A stretch of DNA of 36,110 nt from Tubiluchus corallicola (GCA_030141605.1 JAQGDQ010000151.1:457501-493610); one strand, 5' to 3'. Shown: positions 1-15,221, numbered from the stretch's first letter. The notes: a model not told the origin generated them from the sequence alone. Program-made: numbers and translations.

Positions 1-363
1 AACCAAAAAATTAACCAACAAGGCAGCCGACTAGCCAACGAACCAATCAATTAGCCAGCCAATCACCAACCAAACCAAGAGATTCACCAACAAGTAAACT
101 AACTAATAATCTGACCAAACGAACAACGAGTTCCGATAGTTATGATGTTATTAATATTAAAATTTAAAGAAATTACACAATTCTGATATACTAAATAAAA
201 ATGTATAGAAATAGAAGCCTAGATATTAAATGGAAAGGGCTTCGCTAGCTGTCACAGTGAACCCAATTCAAAATAAACAGTGAAGCAAATCTTTAAAAGC
301 CTAGCCACCATCTAAGTTCGTGACGTGTGATGAAATCAAAATATTGTGCTTTTTTCTTTACAG
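1..363. other. Intronic sequence upstream of the first visible receptor exon
   Basis: No exon is visible here. The first 125 bases are a degenerate CCAA/CCAAC-rich low-complexity stretch. The sequence ends in a T-rich tract and the CAG acceptor at 361-363 that opens the first visible nicotinic receptor exon, so the stretch is most simply the 3' part of an intron of that gene. Confidence 0.6.
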
Positions 364-3300
364 ATGTGGATCGATTATAATCTTATGTGGAATTCCACAG
401 AATGGGGTGGAATCAAGGTCATTCGTCTGCCAATCAAAAATATATGGACGCCAGATATTATCCTCTACAACAAGTATGTATACGTACAGCACATTTGATT
501 GTTTATCAGTAAAAGTGAACACTGTTCACTATTGAATGGATTAACCCTTTACCAGAAAAAGCCCTTTAAGGCTGGCCCTGGCTTCATTTTGTGTTTCACG
601 AGGATCTTGAATTTTCTAAATTCTCCAAATTGCTGGCACCCCCAAGTGCTGCGTAGGTAGAAAATTGCTTCAGCTGACAGCGTCTGAAGTTTACAGGATG
701 TTGTCTTCAGTTTCTAATATCACCCACATGATTTGTAAGTATTTTAATAGCTGAAACATTAAAGCAAAGCAAGTAAAAGATAATGCGTGGTGCTTGATTG
801 TCACGTTTTAAAAGAAGAAAGATATAATCATAAATTATTATTTACAATATTACGTAACGAGAGCAAAAGTATTTACGCAGTAAGAAGGCTTTCACAAAGA
901 CGTTTCTTTTACGAATCAGTTAGTGTTAATTAATGGTTAATGGATTTTTTTCTGTGGACCAGACAAACTGTGGAGACTCTGTTATTTCTGCTTATGTAAG
1001 AGTTCGAATTTACATAATGTGCACATAAATTTGTAAAAGTTTACATAATTTTATGACAGTAAAGCATAAAAGTCATTAAAGGCAAAGTAATCACTGTTAT
1101 TTTCATGCATGCAGCATGAGGCACAGCGGCCGCATCAAAAGTAAACCGTCAAACAGAAGGTACGATAAGTAAAACCACCCGCTTTTATATCTGCCCTTAG
1201 TTGTGCAAAAATTTAAATATTAAAATTAAGAGCTTACAGAATTTTGTTTCCTTTTTCTTATGTTACTACTTAAAACTTTACCATTATGTTCATTTTTTGC
1301 TTATGTTTGATAAAACTTAAAATTTATTAGATATTGTGTTAAAGCAAATTCATATACGAAAATCAAAATTTCTGGGAAAGATAAAATTTGTCTTACTTTT
1401 GCGAATTATGGGAAATCCCTAAATTAAAGCTCGAACTTAGACCTATCGATTTGCAAAAACCAAAAAATTCGCATTAATGCAAAAAGTGCAAACTTGCACT
1501 AGACGCTTTAGTTTCTTAAACATGTATACACGTATGAATTTGCGACCTTGGTAAAGGGTTATTCTGTTCATTTGATTATCAAAAATTTATTTTCCTAAAA
1601 ATGAAGTCTGTTAAATTGCAAGTTTATGATAACGATAAAAAACTGCCATTTTTATGCTGTTACCCTGCAATCATTGCTAATGTTTTAGTTCATGTGAATA
1701 TACCCTTGTTATGCTTCTCACTTTCTAATACAGTAAGTGTTTTACATGTGATATATAAAAACGTTGCAACGGTAACGTTATTGTAAACGCAAACGAGACA
1801 GTTGGCCATTTCAGACTTGCAAAGTTGTACTGTCCTGCCTTTTACAGCTTTTTTACATGTAAAAATTGATAATAATTAGTTGTAGTACAGATGCTAGTAA
1901 CAAATGCAGGTGGCAATTCCTGCATTTCCTATTCCTATAATAGGAATTTCCAATGTTTAGCTATTCCTATAATATGTTTTTTAAGTTTTCTTTTTGTTTT
2001 TAGCGCGGACACTGGTTATTTGGATGCAATTGTGAGCACAAACGCCATTGTCACAAACACGGGAAACGTCACGTGGTTGTCGGCGGCTATCTTTAAAAGT
2101 TCCTGCCGCATCAATGTGCGGTATTTTCCCTTTGACGAGCAAAAATGCGACTTAAAATTTGCCTCGTGGACCTACGACGGTTATCAGATGGATATTTTAA
2201 AAACGTCAGATGAAGCAGACCTTTCTAATTATGTAGCAAATGGAGAATGGAAGCTTATCAATTTACTCGTCAAACGACAAGTTGTCATCTACTCTTGTTG
2301 TGAGGAACCGTATCCTGACGTCATGTACACCATACAGCTACGGAGGCGCCCTCTATATTACGTATTTAATTTAATTTTGCCGTGCGTCCTAATAACGGCT
2401 GTTGCTCTTCTGGGTTTTTATATGCCCTCTGATTCTGGAGAGAAGGTGACACTGGGAATAACTACATTGTTATCTATGACTGTGTTTCTTATGCTAGTTG
2501 CTGAAAGCATGCCACCTACTTCCGAAGAAATTCCTCTCATAGGTAAGGCTGAAAATCACTTAACCGTTAGAACGCTGGTATGTGGTGCTATCTAGCAGCG
2601 AACTACGAAACTCGTAATTTAAGATGATTCGCATTTTGCATGGCAACTGTTTCTGATTCAAACCACGCTAGTTACAGCCGAGTCATTTATCCAGTATTTT
2701 ATTTTTTAGCTAAACAAAAAACAACGTGCTAGTGATATTTGAACTAAGCCTTGATTTTGTTATTATTTTAATTGCAATTTGAAATTCTTGCCAAAAGGTT
2801 GGACTAATATGTCGCTTGTCATATATTAGGGTGGTTTTTCTTCCTAAAGACAAAAATATTATTGTATGGAAAACTATAAACAAAGTAAAGTAATCTGTAA
2901 AACTTCGCGATTAACCTGTCAATGATCCAGATGACAAACTGACCGAACATTCTATGATTTAATCAACCAACAATCTGCTAACTAATATTATTACGAAACG
3001 TATCTGTAATGATAACGACAGGCATACGTATGAATTATAAAACGTATAATATGAAACTGAGGTAAACTAACTTCTTTATTTGACAAATTACGTAACATTG
3101 GTATTATACATTATACACCAGAATGTGTAAGGTAGCTGTAGTTAGCCTAATTCAAAAAATGTGAATTCAGTATTATTTCAGGTATGTATTACGGAGTGAC
3201 CATATGCATTGTCTCGTTGGCCACCGCCATGACAGTATTTACTTTAAACATTCATCACAAGGGGATGCGGGGTAAGGAAGTACCCTGGTACATCAAGAAA

Positions 3301-5598
3301 CTCGTCTTTGGGTTTTTTGCCAAAGTTTTATTCATAAAACTGGATCCAGCAATCACAGATGTTTTCCAACAGGTGAATTATTATTATTAATAACGTCATT
3401 GTTAATGTATAATTGTGTATGTGTGCAATCCAATGCTCGCTGTCTCGTCTCAATGTGACAGATCAATGATTGGCCAATGACCATTTCAATTTTTCGTCCT
3501 TCATTGGCATATACACCTTCGTGCGACTCATTTAGTGCAAAGGTAACAAAACCCAAGCAATTCAAACAATATTTGCTCAAAGCCGCCTACTATGGAAGCA
3601 TATTAGGACCATTAAGATTTCCCTCGCTGCTCCAAGATGCATAGTGAGGTATTGGAAATAACACAAAAGTACTAGTGAATCAGTCAGTATGGATCAGTTC
3701 GAGGCAATTGTCGAGATCAACTTGTACAGTTTTATGTTAAAGTCGGGTTAATTACCAAAGAAATTTTTAGCATGCTTAACTCATGCATATGGAAGTATCA
3801 TTAGCAACAGAACATTAAAACGAAATACAAACGTAAGCAGACTGAACTTACACCGTAGATAGAACCTAAACAATATAGAAGAGGTTGCTGCATTTATTGC
3901 TCACCTAGTAGGAATAGAGTCAGGCAGTACACAAGGTTACAGATAGATGCGTGCAAAGTGCACTAAAAGGGGTAGTGGTGAGCCAAAATATTTCCGCCTC
4001 ATTATACAAGTCAGGGGCCCTGAAAGAGTAGACGTGAGAAATCGATAAAAAATGCGTCAGCGACGGTATAAAAACTCGTGTGGAAGCAATGGACAGCGAC
4101 AATTGTAATATTAAATACACAAATATCCGGTCTGGCATGAATAACGAAAGAAGAGTCCGCTTTTTTTTATCCGCAAAGCTGCAGCATCAGGTTTCCGTGG
4201 CTTCGCGAGATTGGCGGACCGATTCCCCCACTATTAAGGAACAATTTCTGAAAATGAGATGCTAAAACATGAGTTGGGTATGATTTATTGTCGTTTGGTC
4301 GTTTGTAACACCCAGAGAGTTTGTTGGATATGAAGCCAGACATCTCAGCTCTCTCGATTTAACCGGGAAGCTCCATATTTTAATGGTAACTTTCCTTTCC
4401 TCCAATTTTGAAATGTCTCACGATTTTCCATCAATTGTTACTTCAAAGTGCACAAAATTCGGTCGCAGTGAGACAGACTGTCCCTGTCTTTACCTCAATT
4501 GGAATTGCCCATTTACCCTTCTCAGGCTTGCTGAACAACACGAAGAAAAATCCTCTGGGAATGTGACATATAGAAAAATAGTGCGAGACAGTACTTGGTT
4601 GCAGTAATAATACCAACTACCACAGATTGAAAACCCTTCCCTAATTAGGAACTTTCAACCGATTCAAAGTTAAATCGTGACATAGCAAGCACTTGGTTAA
4701 GCAAAACTGTGTAAGCCTGATTATCTGAACTTTTTCGATTGTCGAGACTTTTTTGACCTCTCAGAACTGGACTGTCCCGACAAACAGGGCCCTACTGTAT
4801 TATGTAATCCATTATAATGACTTTTATCTCGTTATGATGAACTACTTTTTATCCTGTTATAATCCTTTTTGTCTGGTCGCATTTTTTTCTACACTAGCCC
4901 TAATACGGTTCATTAGCTTACGCATCCGATTCTGGTCATTTTTGTTTAGCAATTGCCACATCAATGTGTACCTGGCTGTAAACTACAGGAAGCTGTTCAT
5001 AACGTATGAACTAATGTACACAATTACATATTTAAAATTAGTTGCAGTAGACAAGCAGTTGTTAATATTAGATTCATAATATGACATTTTAACAAAAACG
5101 TTTACGAAAATCTGGTCATTTAACTCTACAGAATGTAGAATGAAGTTCCAAATGTGATCTTTGACAATGTCTCAAATTTTCCTGTTTTAAACAGACACTA
5201 ATAACTGTCAGTTTCCTTAGCAGGAGTACTGGATGCCACAGGATGCTAAACCAGAAACTTGCTCAGAACCTGCCACCGAACCAAACGGCGGCTTGCCATC
5301 CGGCTCGCCGAAATTTGGACACCGTGTCCGGCAACAGGCGCCCATAGATCCCTTCGAAAGACAGTTTCTGCGAGTTATGAATAAAGTGTATCAAACAATT
5401 GAAAAGAACGAGATTCGATTGGCTGAACAGGACCGACGTGACACGGTTAAGCTGGAGTGGCAACAAATAGCGCTTGTGGTTGATCGTATTTTACTATGGA
5501 TATTTATTTTGACCACAACTATAGTGTCCTTAGCTATTATATATTCTTCACCGTACACGTCATTTTATGGTTCGGAAGATGATGAACTGAATACCTAG
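364..5598 (+). CDS. Nicotinic acetylcholine receptor alpha subunit, alpha-9/10-like (3' part of gene, 4 exons)
   Basis: This is an acetylcholine-gated cation channel subunit of the plasma membrane, pentameric in known family members. Exons are 364-473, 2004-2542, 3182-3372 and 5221-5598; phases agree and give 405 residues to a TAG stop. The first exon is 110 bp, the size of vertebrate nicotinic exon 4. In fragment numbering, loop A is WTPDIILYNN (Tyr35), the Cys-loop is C71-C85 with 13 residues between, loop B has Trp92, and loop C has Tyr133, vicinal Cys135-Cys136 and Tyr140. The vicinal cysteines make it an alpha subunit. TM1 is about 154-177. TM2 has Glu183 at -1' (cation selective), Leu193 at 9' and Glu204 at 20'. 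TM3 is about 214-237 and TM4 about 369-389. The M3-M4 loop is short. NST and NVT are glycosylation sequons. Signal peptide and early ligand-domain exons lie upstream of the window. The alpha-9/10-like placement rests on the PLIGMYY TM3 entry and is less certain than the family. Confidence 0.95.
3373..5220 (+). other. Last intron of the nicotinic receptor gene
   Basis: This GT-AG intron is bounded by the donor GTGAAT at 3373 and the TAG at 5218-5220. It contains several short open frames on both strands, the longest at 4753-5079, none with recognisable domains or splice context. The only structure I can suggest is a possible transposon end near 4710-4798. The two earlier introns, 474-2003 and 2543-3181, hold nothing recognisable apart from an AT-rich 17-base hairpin sequence at 1931-1947. 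Confidence 0.7.
4710..4798 (-). mobile_element. Possible pogo/Tigger-like terminal inverted repeat fragment
   Basis: Read on the minus strand from 4798, the sequence opens CAGTAGGGCCC and continues through GTTTGTCGGGACAG, a T/A-rich middle and GTTCAGATAATCAGG. This resembles the general form of pogo/Tigger termini, which begin CAGT and repeat GGATAATC-like words. A TA dinucleotide lies directly outside the CAGTAG end, as expected for a TA target. No partner end and no transposase were found nearby, so at most it is a solo remnant. Confidence 0.3.
5218..5223 (+). promoter_or_regulatory. NAGNAG tandem splice acceptor before the last receptor exon
   Basis: The intron ends TTTCCTTAGCAG, so splicing can follow TAG (5220) or CAG (5223). 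Both keep frame, because the preceding exon ends in phase 0 and the choice only includes or omits one glutamine in the M3-M4 loop. Confidence 0.6.
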
Positions 5599-7375
5599 TT
5601 GAAAACAAAATGGAATGCAACAGAAAGTTTTTCTCTCGGCTAGCAAGTTAAGAAGTGAGACTGGTTCGTTTAAAGAACGCGTGCTAAGATTTGTAGAAAA
5701 AGCGTGACGTCATACAAAAAGTCTTAGTTCAGTGGTGGCTTTATTGTGTTCACACAAATACCCGGATTAGATACGGTCTATACAGGCGTTGTACGTCCAT
5801 ACGCAGAATGACACTTGAATCATTGCCGAGTATGATAGACCAGTGATCTCTTAAAGTTGAGCGGCGACGTCGCGACAAACTAACGTTAATATTTGCAATT
5901 CAAATACTTTTTTATAATATATTGATGTTTGCACAGTTTTGCACTTCAGACATTACTACAATGCTTTGAAGGTTCAACTCGTTATTATAATCTGTGTTTA
6001 GAAATCCTGAGGTTGCGAACCCTGGCATTGACAACAAACTTTTTCGGAGTTTGTTGTAAAACTCCATCTGTATTCATCTTTTTATGCATACTGACATTGA
6101 TTTAATTCAGTGCTAAGTTTTGATCGATAATAATTTAATTCTCTTAAATAATAAGTGCTAAAATAATGCAAAATGTACGCAAAAACCATTCAGCATAATG
6201 ATGCAGTTACTACGCTGGCTCATAGAGGACAGTAAATTTGCTTCCCGTTTTCGAAGTTTGTTACTCCGTATTATATTACGACTGTTATATGGTTTGTAAA
6301 ATAAGTGTCTGTTGTTATAACAATTATTATATAGTCATAAACGTTTGTAAAAATAACATATTGTTGTAAAATTTCGTTATTATGCCCTCACTGTGATAAC
6401 GCGCTATTTGTTTTATGCATTTTTTGTTGTCTTTCTGCACTGTATCAGCACGTTTAATATAATTATACCCTTAAGCACATAGCACTCAGACGACCGACGA
6501 CAATTTGGACTTTTCACTACTAGTAACAGAAGATACTACTATGATACTACTTCATACTACCAAGGGATGGCCCTAGGATTTGATTACTTAAAGTAGCTTA
6601 AGAGAAGACTCACATTACTGAATAACATATTTTAATGATTTTACTTTGCGTACAGAAATTTTAAAACATGTACCGACAGAAATGCATGATCGATCCTTGC
6701 TGGTGAAATAATTTCTTATCTGTTCTGCAGATTAGTAATGATTTTTGTATAGTGTCTGACAAACTGAATTTAGACTGGTGCCATCTGCCTTCTGTCTGCC
6801 GAAGATTCCACCTGTCCAGTTGAAATGTGCATTATACTTTTAATTTTTATGCCACTTAATAGTCTTGAATTAAATAATGTACACAACTTCCCCAAACCAT
6901 TATGTTTAATAATCTAATGATTGTCATTAATTTCACAATTTGCATTTCTGCGGTCTCCAATTGAGGAGCTTATCTGTCATAAATGAAAACTTTCTTTAAG
7001 AAATTTTATTTCTTTTGTTAGTACAAAACTGTGGCTAGGTAGTTTATGTGTACTTTATAGTTTTGGGCGTCTCTTGAAGTTTGATGAGTCTTATTGCTGA
7101 AAGAGTTAAAAATTAATTGAAGATATGATTTTTGCAAATGTGACAGTTACAAGTCACAATATGCACCGCACTTCAGTTTATTTTATTCAGGGAATTATCT
7201 GTTCCATTGACAGTATGCCGTGATTGTAAAAAAACGAACACATTTTATTAAATTTAAATTAACTTCATTGAAATGGAGAACAAAATTTCAAAAGTTAATG
7301 CAACATTATGAAAATATGATGTTTTGGCGACTTCTTTTATATTTATAGTTTATGTGGTGCTCAATACTTACAGCA
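5599..7375. other. Receptor 3' flank and gene-free sequence
   Basis: The sequence is AT-rich with no convincing exon on either strand. It should contain the receptor 3' UTR. I found no strong polyadenylation signal close to the stop; the first clear AATAAA downstream is near 7889, which would imply a long UTR, or else a variant signal is used. Confidence 0.5.
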
Positions 7376-7625
7376 GCAGATGATGATGTTATGATGACGA
7401 TGATGATGATGATGATGACGACGACGACGATGATGATGATGACAACGACGACGATGATGATAATGATGATGATGATGGTGATGGCGATGATGATGATGAT
7501 GGTGATTGTGATCACCATCATCATCGTGATGATGATGGTGATGGTGGCGGTGCAGTGGCGACGCTCCTGATGTTGGTGGTTAGGTAGTGGTGGTGATGGC
7601 GTGTTGTAGTGGTTGTGGTGAAGAC
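7376..7625. repeat. Imperfect GAT/GAC/GGT trinucleotide repeat
   Basis: The stretch consists of runs of GATGAT with interspersed GAC, GGT and TGG triplets, breaking down to GTGGTGG toward the right end. Open frames on both strands (poly-Met or Asp on plus, poly-Ile/Thr on minus) are by-products of the triplet repeat and not genes. Confidence 0.9.
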
Positions 7626-9970
<2,345 letters not shown>

Positions 9971-10765
9971 TTTGCGTTCTTCATTTGCTATAGTTTGATG
10001 ATTTCAGCTCAATACCAATAACCAATACCAGTAGGATGTGCTCCTAACTGCCAGTTAAATTAAAATTCTGTGACAAATTCGCGTGATTACGCACCAAATT
10101 CAAACGAACTTAAAACTACGCGTAAGCCTATATAATAAATTACCCATTTCATCGAAATATTTTGCATTTATTACTGAATTGATCGCTCAATTAGTCGTCA
10201 AAATTCTGACAGTCAATTAACACGCCACAATGATCACACATTGCGTCAATTTTTATGTCTATAATTAATTATGTATCCAGGCTATGACCACGCATCCACA
10301 ATTATCACAATACACTTGCATTGATATTTTGCACATACAGTTGGTTTAATAAGTTTATTAAATTTATGTTCTGCGTGAATTTCTCTTGTCTAACGATGCA
10401 GTGATGAATGTAATTCATTTCCAAACTACATAGCAAATGACCCAGATATAAGAACAGAAAATTGTAAGTAACTAGCTATATTATAAACTTCAGCAAGTGG
10501 GTTTATAAGCAAAATCATAAATTAACAAATTATACATTACCTGACAATATAACTATTTACAAGCCCTGCAATTATCGACACTGCATGACATTTAAAAAAC
10601 AATGACGCGTTTCTTATATTTTAGCGGTTCGACATTGGTATCTCTGTGTTATTATGTAGAGTTGTAGAGATGTTTTATTAAACTGTGCCACGTCCAATTT
10701 ACGTGGTATAAATGTGCATAAATTATTTGCATAATGTGAAAAGAACTACAATAAACATATTTCAT
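9971..10765. other. Gene-free sequence between microsatellites
   Basis: I see no coding, RNA or repeat structure here beyond general AT richness. Confidence 0.5.
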
Positions 10766-10950
10766 TATATTTGTACTTGTATTTGTGTTTTTGTTTGTGC
10801 TTGCAATTGTACTTTTTCTTATGTTTATATTTACGCTTATACTTACATTCACACAATCACACTTGCACTCATATTCATGTTTATATTTATTTTGTATTTT
10901 TATTTTTATTTGTATTTGCATTTGCATTTGCATTTGTATTTGTATTTTTG
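10766..10950. repeat. Degenerate TTTGNA/TTTATA hexamer repeat
   Basis: The plus strand is T-rich with repeated ATTTGT, ATTTGC and ATTTAT words, most regular at 10905-10945. Overlapping open frames on both strands (Leu/Phe/Tyr-rich on plus, Lys/Gln-rich on minus) follow the repeat phase and are not genes. Confidence 0.8.
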
Positions 10951-13820
10951 GGTATAACAATTACACAATTTCAGAAGACAACAACAAAATACAAAGCATT
11001 TGAAGTAACAAATTACGAAACGAAAAGTATTAAGCATATTAGAAGTAAATAAACAATCGCATTGTATGCAGCAATAAGATGTTGCCATATCAGCATGAGA
11101 CGCACAGATAATTCGGGGGGGGGGGTCAAAGAACTTTCTAGGCTAACTGTTTCACGACCTCGTCAATGGTTAACCGAGTTGACGGAATTCTTAGAATTAG
11201 AACGAAATCACTAATGCCAACCTGTAGATGGACTTTAATGAATAAAAACAAAATCAGACTGGTATCTGCATGTACATACACTTCTGTTACGTAACGTTGT
11301 CTATGCTTTTAAGCCGTCTGGACAGCCTATTAAGAGTGGGACAGATTTACCAGAACGATCAAGTAGCATTCACGTATTTGCAACCTTGAATTCGTCACGA
11401 CCACCCCTTCCTATGAACACGAAAAGCAATAAAGAAAAAACGGACCGCACACGCAAATCGACGAAGCACCTTATACACGAAAACACTCATAATTATACCT
11501 AGATTTTTCTGTTGTACAGGTTGTTATGTGAAAGCCACATAGTGATCGCAGGCGAAAGGATATGTAATTGCGATAATTGTAACTTTTTCTGCTACTTTCA
11601 CTGTCACGCTGAAAACTGGGTCAATGTTCGAATACTAGACCAGCGACATTGCCGACACTAACTTGAAGAGACGTTTTTGTTTGCATAATTTGATTACTTC
11701 ATACAGGAACGTCGAGTGAGGCGCCTCCCGCTGCATACTAAATAACTACACAAAGTAAATAAAAGATTTGTAGATTAATAATCTGCCTTGTGCTATTAAC
11801 TGCTCTGTGACAATAATTCTGTCAATCCCGTTGCCAGTCATGAGAAGCAAAAATGTTTTCGAAGATTATTCGTGGGTCTTGCAAATTTTAACAGCTGCTA
11901 ATATTCAAGTAAATAGTAACTAGTAAATAGTAGTAAAAAGTAAACAAGGTGAAGTAAACTTGAAATTGAGTTGACTGAGATCAAATATTTGACAATTGTT
12001 TGCGTCTTCTTCATTTTTATAATCGGTTTTTCGCGATCTTCGTAAAAATACTGACGACCAATTATTTCACAGCATTAAAGCATAAACATACACAATTTCC
12101 ACTTTTCACTCTAGGGTTAAACTTAGGAAACTTAAACTTAAACTTTACAATATCTAAAATAAAGCGTAATTTTAGTCGCATCGTCATCATTCTTTCTTAT
12201 TCTGTTTTTCCAAAATTTACTTGCTGAAAATATCCAATCTTTAACAGTATTTTTCTATTCTTAACAGTAATTTTAATGCTGCTACGAGAGCTTTCGATGT
12301 ACAAACTGGTTCAATAAAAAACACATTTCTATTTATGAGAACGTTGAATCATCGTTATTTTTCTCACTATTTTCTTCATCTAATAATTTCACGGTCAGTG
12401 ACGGACTGACACAGTTTCTCTTGTTGCCGTGTTTCCTTAGCGGTCTATTTAATGATAATTCTATTATCACTAAATACAGGTACTTCAAAGCAATCATAGA
12501 CAGCTGTGATTAAATTCACTCTAAAGAATTTAGATTGGGACCCATTGTTACCCGCAATGTAAGCTTTTCCGCGTACAAGTTTTACATACAGGAGGGACCT
12601 TCAGTATATATTGGCATTGATGTGGCCATTTTATATCTTACCCCCTCCCCCAATTATTTGTCGTTATCTATTTTGTAAAAACAAAACGCGAGGTTGTCTG
12701 TCTGTATGTCTGCGTAATGAATGGCTCATAACTGATAAATCAACTGCAAAGTTTGCATTTAACTGGTGAACATAACCGATTCAAGATTTCCATTTCACTA
12801 GTCTCACATTGAACATTGTTTCTATAAACAACATTCAACGTGCCTTATGTAAATGTTAGCTTTCATTTCACTTTTTCTAGATTTGAGTTCAGCTGTATAG
12901 GTTAAGGTTCGGCCAGTTTGAAAAAACAAAAAGAATGTGGGGTAATCAGAATTCGTGATAGCATTTAAAAAATTCAAAAGTTCAAAAAATTCACTTTTTT
13001 AAAAACTTATAAGTGTGATAAGCAATGTGTATGAAACAAACACTATAATTATTCTGAAAGTCTCAAGTAAAATTTAAGAACAAATGTTCATCCTTCTTAC
13101 TTAAATCATTCACTAGCTCGCGTTTTTAAATAATGCTATCTCAGTACATACAATTTTTATCCGGTGTGTCATGACTTTTAGTAATCGAAAACGCAGCAGT
13201 TCCAAACATGGCACCGCGACCACGAATGTCAAAAACGCGTATCGTCCATGTAGTTTTGCAGTAATGAACACAAAATAGTAAAAACTTCTTTATTGAAAAC
13301 GTTATCAGTAAAATGGACTTGAGATAATTTTATACAATGATACATTGAAAATTATGATCATATTCACTTGCATTGAAGGCCTAGTTTAATCTACAATAAA
13401 ACTTCAAAGATTAAAAACTATCGTGTGTTGGATACCAATATTACCTACAAACCACCGAGAGACATTTGCGCTGCATGTAGTTCTTTTGTTGATATGGGAG
13501 AAGGAACATAGTTATGGTAAAGATTTAAGAATGGCTTAAAATTCAACCGTGGTTTCAACAAATAGACGGAGTTTAGTTATTTTTTATATCTGTGTGGCTG
13601 TTTTCCTTTATTCTTTTTTATTGCCTGAAAATTAAAAAAATCTCATTCAAGCGTCGGGCCTTATTTCTCCTTTATTTACAACCTGCAACAACGAAAAGAC
13701 TAAATTTGCGGTGCGCTAGAATTTAACGCGACTGAAGCCACTGAGGTAATGTTTAACACAGCACAAACTGTCTCTACAATTTTAGATATTTCCTTATTTC
13801 TCCTTTTTTCTCTCTCTCAA

Positions 13821-13824
<4 letters not shown>
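10951..13824. other. Gene-free sequence
   Basis: Nearly 3 kb have no exon I can support. A short poly-G run lies near 11115-11125. Open frames are short and lack similarity or splice context. Confidence 0.5.

Positions 13825-13857
<33 letters not shown>
13825..13857. repeat. (AT)n microsatellite
   Basis: An uninterrupted TA alternation of about 33 bases, preceded by a short CT run. Confidence 0.95.
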
Positions 13858-13861
<4 letters not shown>

Positions 13862-14371
13862 GTGTCTCCATATCTCTTTTTTTCTCAGAAACAGATCTAA
13901 ATACAGTTATTCAGTGTTATGAATGGATGTACAATAACTGACAACATAAATGATGGAGCCAATCTTTTACTTTATAAGTCATTGGATGCACCATTATGCA
14001 GCATCACATACCCGAACAATTTTTACGGCTGGAGTCGTGACAGGTTATTACACCCGTCTTCCCCACACTTATTGTAGCAACATTTCTTCCATTTACATCA
14101 ATTTGCATAGATTACTACAATCCGACTTTGCTCAGTAAAAGTAGACGTAATTTTCTGATGAAAAAATTTGGAACATTGAAGGCACGCGCTGATGGGTGCT
14201 TTCACTGCGGCTTTGCCCACTTTGTAGTGGACGGTAGTTGTTTTTGCGATAACAAAAGCATGGCCTTCTGTCCCTGTTATCGCCGAGAGAGCGAGGAGAG
14301 GCGAGAAACGAAAATACCAGCAGCGAAAAAACGGGCTGTTCCGTAACGAGGTCAGACTAGACATGGAGGCG
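13858..14371 (+). other. Upstream region of secreted paralog A
   Basis: From about 14180 to 14350 the base composition becomes richer in G and C than the flanks and contains CpGs, which fits a promoter-proximal region. A 72-residue open frame at 14128-14346 contains several cysteines but has no recognisable family and ends just before the TATA box, so I do not call it. Confidence 0.4.
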
Positions 14372-14403
14372 TATATATAGACAGCGTGACGAAGTGTCAT
14401 AGT
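14372..14403 (+). promoter_or_regulatory. TATA-type core promoter of secreted paralog A
   Basis: TATATATA at 14372-14379 is followed by TCATAGT, an initiator-like sequence whose A is at 14399, 27 bases downstream of the first T of the TATA box. The spacing suits RNA polymerase II initiation at about 14399. The start site is inferred from spacing only. Confidence 0.5.
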
Positions 14404-14453
14404 CAACGTGAGAGAGGCAGTTTGAACAGCAAGTGAAAGCTGACAAACCAAAG
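14399..14453 (+). other. Noncoding first exon of secreted paralog A
   Basis: This is inferred 5' UTR from the initiator to the donor CAAAG/GTATTT at 14453/14454. The intron runs to the TTTATAG acceptor at 15216, only five bases before the start codon. Paralog B has the same arrangement of an acceptor just before its ATG, which supports a separate UTR exon in both genes. Confidence 0.45.
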
Positions 14454-15221
14454 GTATTTATTGCATACATTATAACGCTTAATTATTGGACAAAGTTAGA
14501 TTATTGGATTAGTTTTAACAACTGATAATTATAAATTAAATTCAAACATTGTAAATGTTTGCCATGTAAATTTACGTACTAAAATAAGTTAATTTAGTGA
14601 TATAACTATTTTTTCTTTTTGAAAATTCTTATATTGTTGTGCTGATTATTTAGCTTTTCCTAAAAACTGTGGGACAGCAATTATTTTCACAGTTTTTAAT
14701 CACTTCATCGAAATTGATAAGACTGCACATTATAAGGATGCTAAATAAGCGTCAGCATTAAAGCCGTAAACAACAAGGAAACTTCCAAAATGACGTTCGT
14801 AACTCTACGACCAGAAAGTGCAGATATCACTAATTTAGAAGATGAACAATTACTGTGTAAAAGTTAACACACGCTAGAACATGCACTGTAACTTTAAGCA
14901 TGAATAATCGGAAAGTATAGACCATACGTGACTAGTATGAGGCACTAATTTCAAAAACCTATCTCAGCTTGAAATACGAAAGTCGTAATTTTTTGTTTAT
15001 GTAAGCTGAATTATGAAAAAATAATGACATTTGGCACTTTTATTAATACCTACGGTGTCACCGATTACGTAGTGGTATTTAAATTTAAAAAAAGTTAATT
15101 ATTAGCATTTTACATCATCCCTACTTAGAAGTTTGCATCAACTGTTAATCCTAAGTAATTTATCGTAATGGTTTTTGATAAAGCGCTTAAGTTGCAGCTT
15201 TTCTTTGTATTTATAGGCATC

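Noticed and set aside
4753-5079. 108-residue hydrophobic open frame in the last receptor intron
   Set aside because: No family similarity; the flanking receptor exons join in phase without it.
14128-14346. 72-residue Cys-containing open frame
   Set aside because: It lies in the promoter-proximal region of paralog A, has no signal peptide or known domain, and ends just before the TATA box.
15168-15221. Upstream N-terminal extension of paralog A
   Set aside because: The acceptor at 15216 removes it, and the signal peptide begins exactly at the ATG at 15222.
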